Positions 51,374 to 53,224 of a DNA stretch of 53,224 nt are shown here, piece by piece (positions within the stretch are counted from its first letter, which is position 1; each line of letters begins with the position of its first letter). The stretch spans positions 1-53,224 of the forward strand of contig JAWOJF010000103.1 in NCBI GenBank assembly GCA_046481785.1, given 5' to 3'. A model generated the notes under the pieces. It was given only the letters and a program-made list of their open reading frames with translations, did no database searches and was not told the origin of the DNA. The DNA comes from JAWOJF01 sp046481785. GTDB lineage: Bacteria; Bacteroidota; Ignavibacteria; Ignavibacteriales; Ignavibacteriaceae. A program made the translations under genes and the position numbers.

Positions 51374-53224
51374 TTAGTTAAAAAAGTTTAACTGTTTTGA
51401 CTGTACAATTTCGTCAAATGAACTTCCCAGAAGAGCCAGAACAGAATCAGCAACAGGTTTTAACTGCTTATCTATATAATGCTGATAATCGATATCCGAA
51501 TATTCAAGTTCAACCGGTATAGGCCCCCTTTTAGTAATAACATATTGGATAGTTCCGCTGGTTTCATTAAGCATTTTTGCGGCACGGACCTGAGGGGGCA
51601 TATTTTTATAATCATCAAAATCTTTTCTTATTCTTTTTCTGTAAATGAGTTTATCATCATACTTTCCGCTTTTAACATCCAGAACAAAAGCTCTTATCCA
51701 GTCAACAACTTCTTCCTTAGCAAAAACTTTTTTGTATAGCTCCACCTGGAACTCTTTAGCCAACCTTGTCCAGTCTGACCGAACAAATTCCATCCCAACA
51801 AACTCAATTTCCTCAATGCCTTTATCAATTTTTAATCCAGCATATCTTTTTTTTGCTCCCGTCTCACTCCCCCTCGCAGGAGTAATAACAAATTTTTTGT
51901 AATACTTTTCATACTCTATTTCAAGAAAAGAGCGGACGTTATACTCCTTAAATAATTTTTCTTTCCAGTATTCATTAAGCATTACAGCTATTCTTTCACC
52001 AATAATATCAGCACTTAAACCTTCCCCCTGTTTAAGTCTTACAAACAGTGAGTCGGTATCGCCATAAATAACAAAGTAACCCGCAGATTCCAGGTATTCT
52101 TTACTTCCAAGAAGAAGCCGCTGGCCTGTTCCGGTTATTGCAGAAGGAAGTTCGGGATGATAAAACCTGCATCCATAAGATCCCATAACACCATAAAAAC
52201 TATTCATTAAAATTTTTATAGCCTGCGACAAGTACTTATCGTGTTTTTTCTTTGCATCATTTCTCTGCTGCATCAGCCTTCCAATAAATTCCGGAAGAAA
52301 ATGTGAAGAAGCTGAAAAACTGTATCCGGCAGGTGTAGTAACCGGATCCTTATATGCTTCTAATCTTGAAAGAGGATCAATATTAAAGGTTTGAATAATT
52401 GAGGGGTACAGGCTTTTGAAATCCAATACTATCACATCATCATAGATGCCCGGTTTCGGGTCAATAACATAACCGCCGGCTGCATGTTCAGAAGTATTCA
52501 AATCCCTTATGTTTGGTGCTGTATATCCTGCCCTGTGAATTTTGGGAAGAAAGAAATGGTCAAATGCGGCAGTCATCATTCCAAGCCTGTCTATAAGTAA
52601 ACCGGAAAGCTGTGCTCTTTTAACACTCAGTTCTATTAATCCTGACTTTCTAAATATTTCAGTAACCAAAACTGTATCATTAAGATTATATTCTGCCAGC
52701 ATTACTTTATCATCTGCAAAAAGCCTGTCTATCTCTTCAGCTTTATTCTTATCAGAGGCAATAGTTTTGCCAATCTGCAGCATTTGCTGAGCAACTGTTT
52801 CCAGTTTAAAATCTTCGAATGAATAAAATCCGGCACGCAAAGCAGGTGGGCCGTCAATTACAACTCGCCCGGGTATGCTGGCAAAGTTTCCTCTTCCTTT
52901 AATTGTCCTTAAAGATATTCTGCCGTTAGTTCTTCCAATATCAAAAGAAATATTAAGCTGCCGGCATTTTTCTTCAAGGAACATCAGGTCAAAACCAATT
53001 ACGTGCCATCCGATAATAAAATCGGGATCAGCTTCTTTTAACCATTGGAAAAACGAGTTCAGCAAATCAACTTCAGATTCTAAAAAATTTATATAATCCG
53101 GCGATTCTTTCTTTTTCTCACCAACTATAAATACTTTTTTTTCATCCCCCCTCTTAGAGGTAAGATGAACAGCAATTGAATAAAGCGCTGTATTTTTTAT
53201 CCCGGTTTCAATATCAAGTGATAC
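51374..53224 (-). CDS. polB: Family-B DNA polymerase (Pol II), N-terminus outside the window
   Basis: The frame stays open to the window edge. Exonuclease motif I is VSLDIETG right at the edge, motif II is in IIGWHVIGFDL (His where Asn is typical), and motif III YNLNDT. The polymerase domain has motif A DFKSLYPSIIQTFNIDP, motif B KILMNSFYGVMGS, and motif C YGDTDSLFV. Pol II of Escherichia coli has this order and acts in DNA repair and restart. About 616 residues of a protein usually near 780 are visible. Its C terminus, DEIVQSKQLNFFN, ends in a QLNFF peptide that resembles beta-clamp binding motifs. It is convergent with the kinase gene, 6 bases away. Confidence 0.95.
   Translation of the reverse strand, partial: VSLDIETGIKNTALYSIAVHLTSKRGDEKKVFIVGEKKKESPDYINFLESEVDLLNSFFQWLKEADPDFIIGWHVIGFDLMFLEEKCRQLNISFDIGRTNGRISLRTIKGRGNFASIPGRVVIDGPPALRAGFYSFEDFKLETVAQQMLQIGKTIASDKNKAEEIDRLFADDKVMLAEYNLNDTVLVTEIFRKSGLIELSVKRAQLSGLLIDRLGMMTAAFDHFFLPKIHRAGYTAPNIRDLNTSEHAAGGYVIDPKPGIYDDVIVLDFKSLYPSIIQTFNIDPLSRLEAYKDPVTTPAGYSFSASSHFLPEFIGRLMQQRNDAKKKHDKYLSQAIKILMNSFYGVMGSYGCRFYHPELPSAITGTGQRLLLGSKEYLESAGYFVIYGDTDSLFVRLKQGEGLSADIIGERIAVMLNEYWKEKLFKEYNVRSFLEIEYEKYYKKFVITPARGSETGAKKRYAGLKIDKGIEEIEFVGMEFVRSDWTRLAKEFQVELYKKVFAKEEVVDWIRAFVLDVKSGKYDDKLIYRKRIRKDFDDYKNMPPQVRAAKMLNETSGTIQYVITKRGPIPVELEYSDIDYQHYIDKQLKPVADSVLALLGSSFDEIVQSKQLNFFN

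Overview
The window is a low-GC bacterial chromosome segment that looks like Ignavibacteria or a close relative in the Bacteroidota/Chlorobi/Ignavibacteriota group. The evidence is two secreted proteins ending in a type IX secretion (T9SS) sorting domain with the NYPNPFNP motif (genes at 15795 and 46547), two TonB-dependent receptors, -7 promoter boxes of the Bacteroidota form TAnnTTTG, frequent start codons without a strong Shine-Dalgarno (SD) site, and many PAS histidine kinases. It reads as ordinary chromosome scattered with short palindromic repeats. I see no rRNA, tRNA, CRISPR array, intact transposase, prophage or integrase. Layout. 1-8.5 kb: a possible DXR tail, the RseP site-2 protease, a DUF116 gene with a small RsbRD-like partner, lipoprotein MsrA, a DUF2269 membrane protein, a MITE-like repeat, an isoprenylcysteine-methyltransferase-like membrane protein, a PAP2 phosphatase, and a membrane-anchored AraC-type regulator next to a 21-bp-periodic direct repeat. 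8.5-10.4 kb: a 326-bp repeat with inverted ends, an FRG-domain gene and a DUF421 gene. 10.5-15.6 kb: signalling block with two PAS histidine kinases, two receiver-only proteins and a small coiled-coil protein. 15.7-20.7 kb: a CotH/T9SS secreted protein split from its signal peptide by an apparent frameshift, small stress-type genes, another repeat, an outer-membrane-barrel candidate and a SpoIIE phosphatase. 21-29.9 kb: MFS transporter, TonB receptor, LuxR regulator with a degenerate receiver, DUF2231-Rieske fusion, NodB deacetylase with dockerin-like tail, a Gln/Asp-rich secreted protein and a receiver protein. 30-31.5 kb, the most notable locus: a MoaD/CysO-like sulfur carrier with a three-residue tail after its GG, translationally coupled to an MPN/JAMM-fold protein that has lost four of its five catalytic residues. 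They lie behind an apparent cysteine-responsive attenuator: a leader peptide with the run MCCCSMCMC, an antiterminator strand inside the leader ORF, and an intrinsic terminator abutting the ribosome binding site. 31.5-36.8 kb: GT4 glycosyltransferase, a large (alpha/alpha)6 glycosidase-like protein and a membrane LytTR regulator. 36.8-39.4 kb: three 14-bp repeats at about 21-bp spacing, directly upstream of a TAnnTTTG promoter for a TonB receptor, probably bound by the LytTR protein. 39.5-43.7 kb: a three-gene minus-strand operon (metallopeptidase/beta-propeller/beta-barrel chimera, double PRC-barrel protein, small coiled-coil protein). 43.8-53.2 kb: an alpha/beta hydrolase with Arg in place of its catalytic His, a TreT-like GT4, a receiver protein, a T9SS-sorted secreted protein, a second PAP2 protein, a CHASE-PAS-PAS HWE-type kinase, and a family-B DNA polymerase (Pol II) running off the window end. 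Working together: the signalling genes (three kinases, four receivers, a LuxR factor, a SpoIIE phosphatase) look like independent sensory units rather than one pathway. The regulator/target pairs that can be read from DNA are LytTR to TonB receptor, AraC to PAP2, and Cys supply to the sulfur-carrier operon. Functional statements are from residue-level motif recognition; no database search was run.
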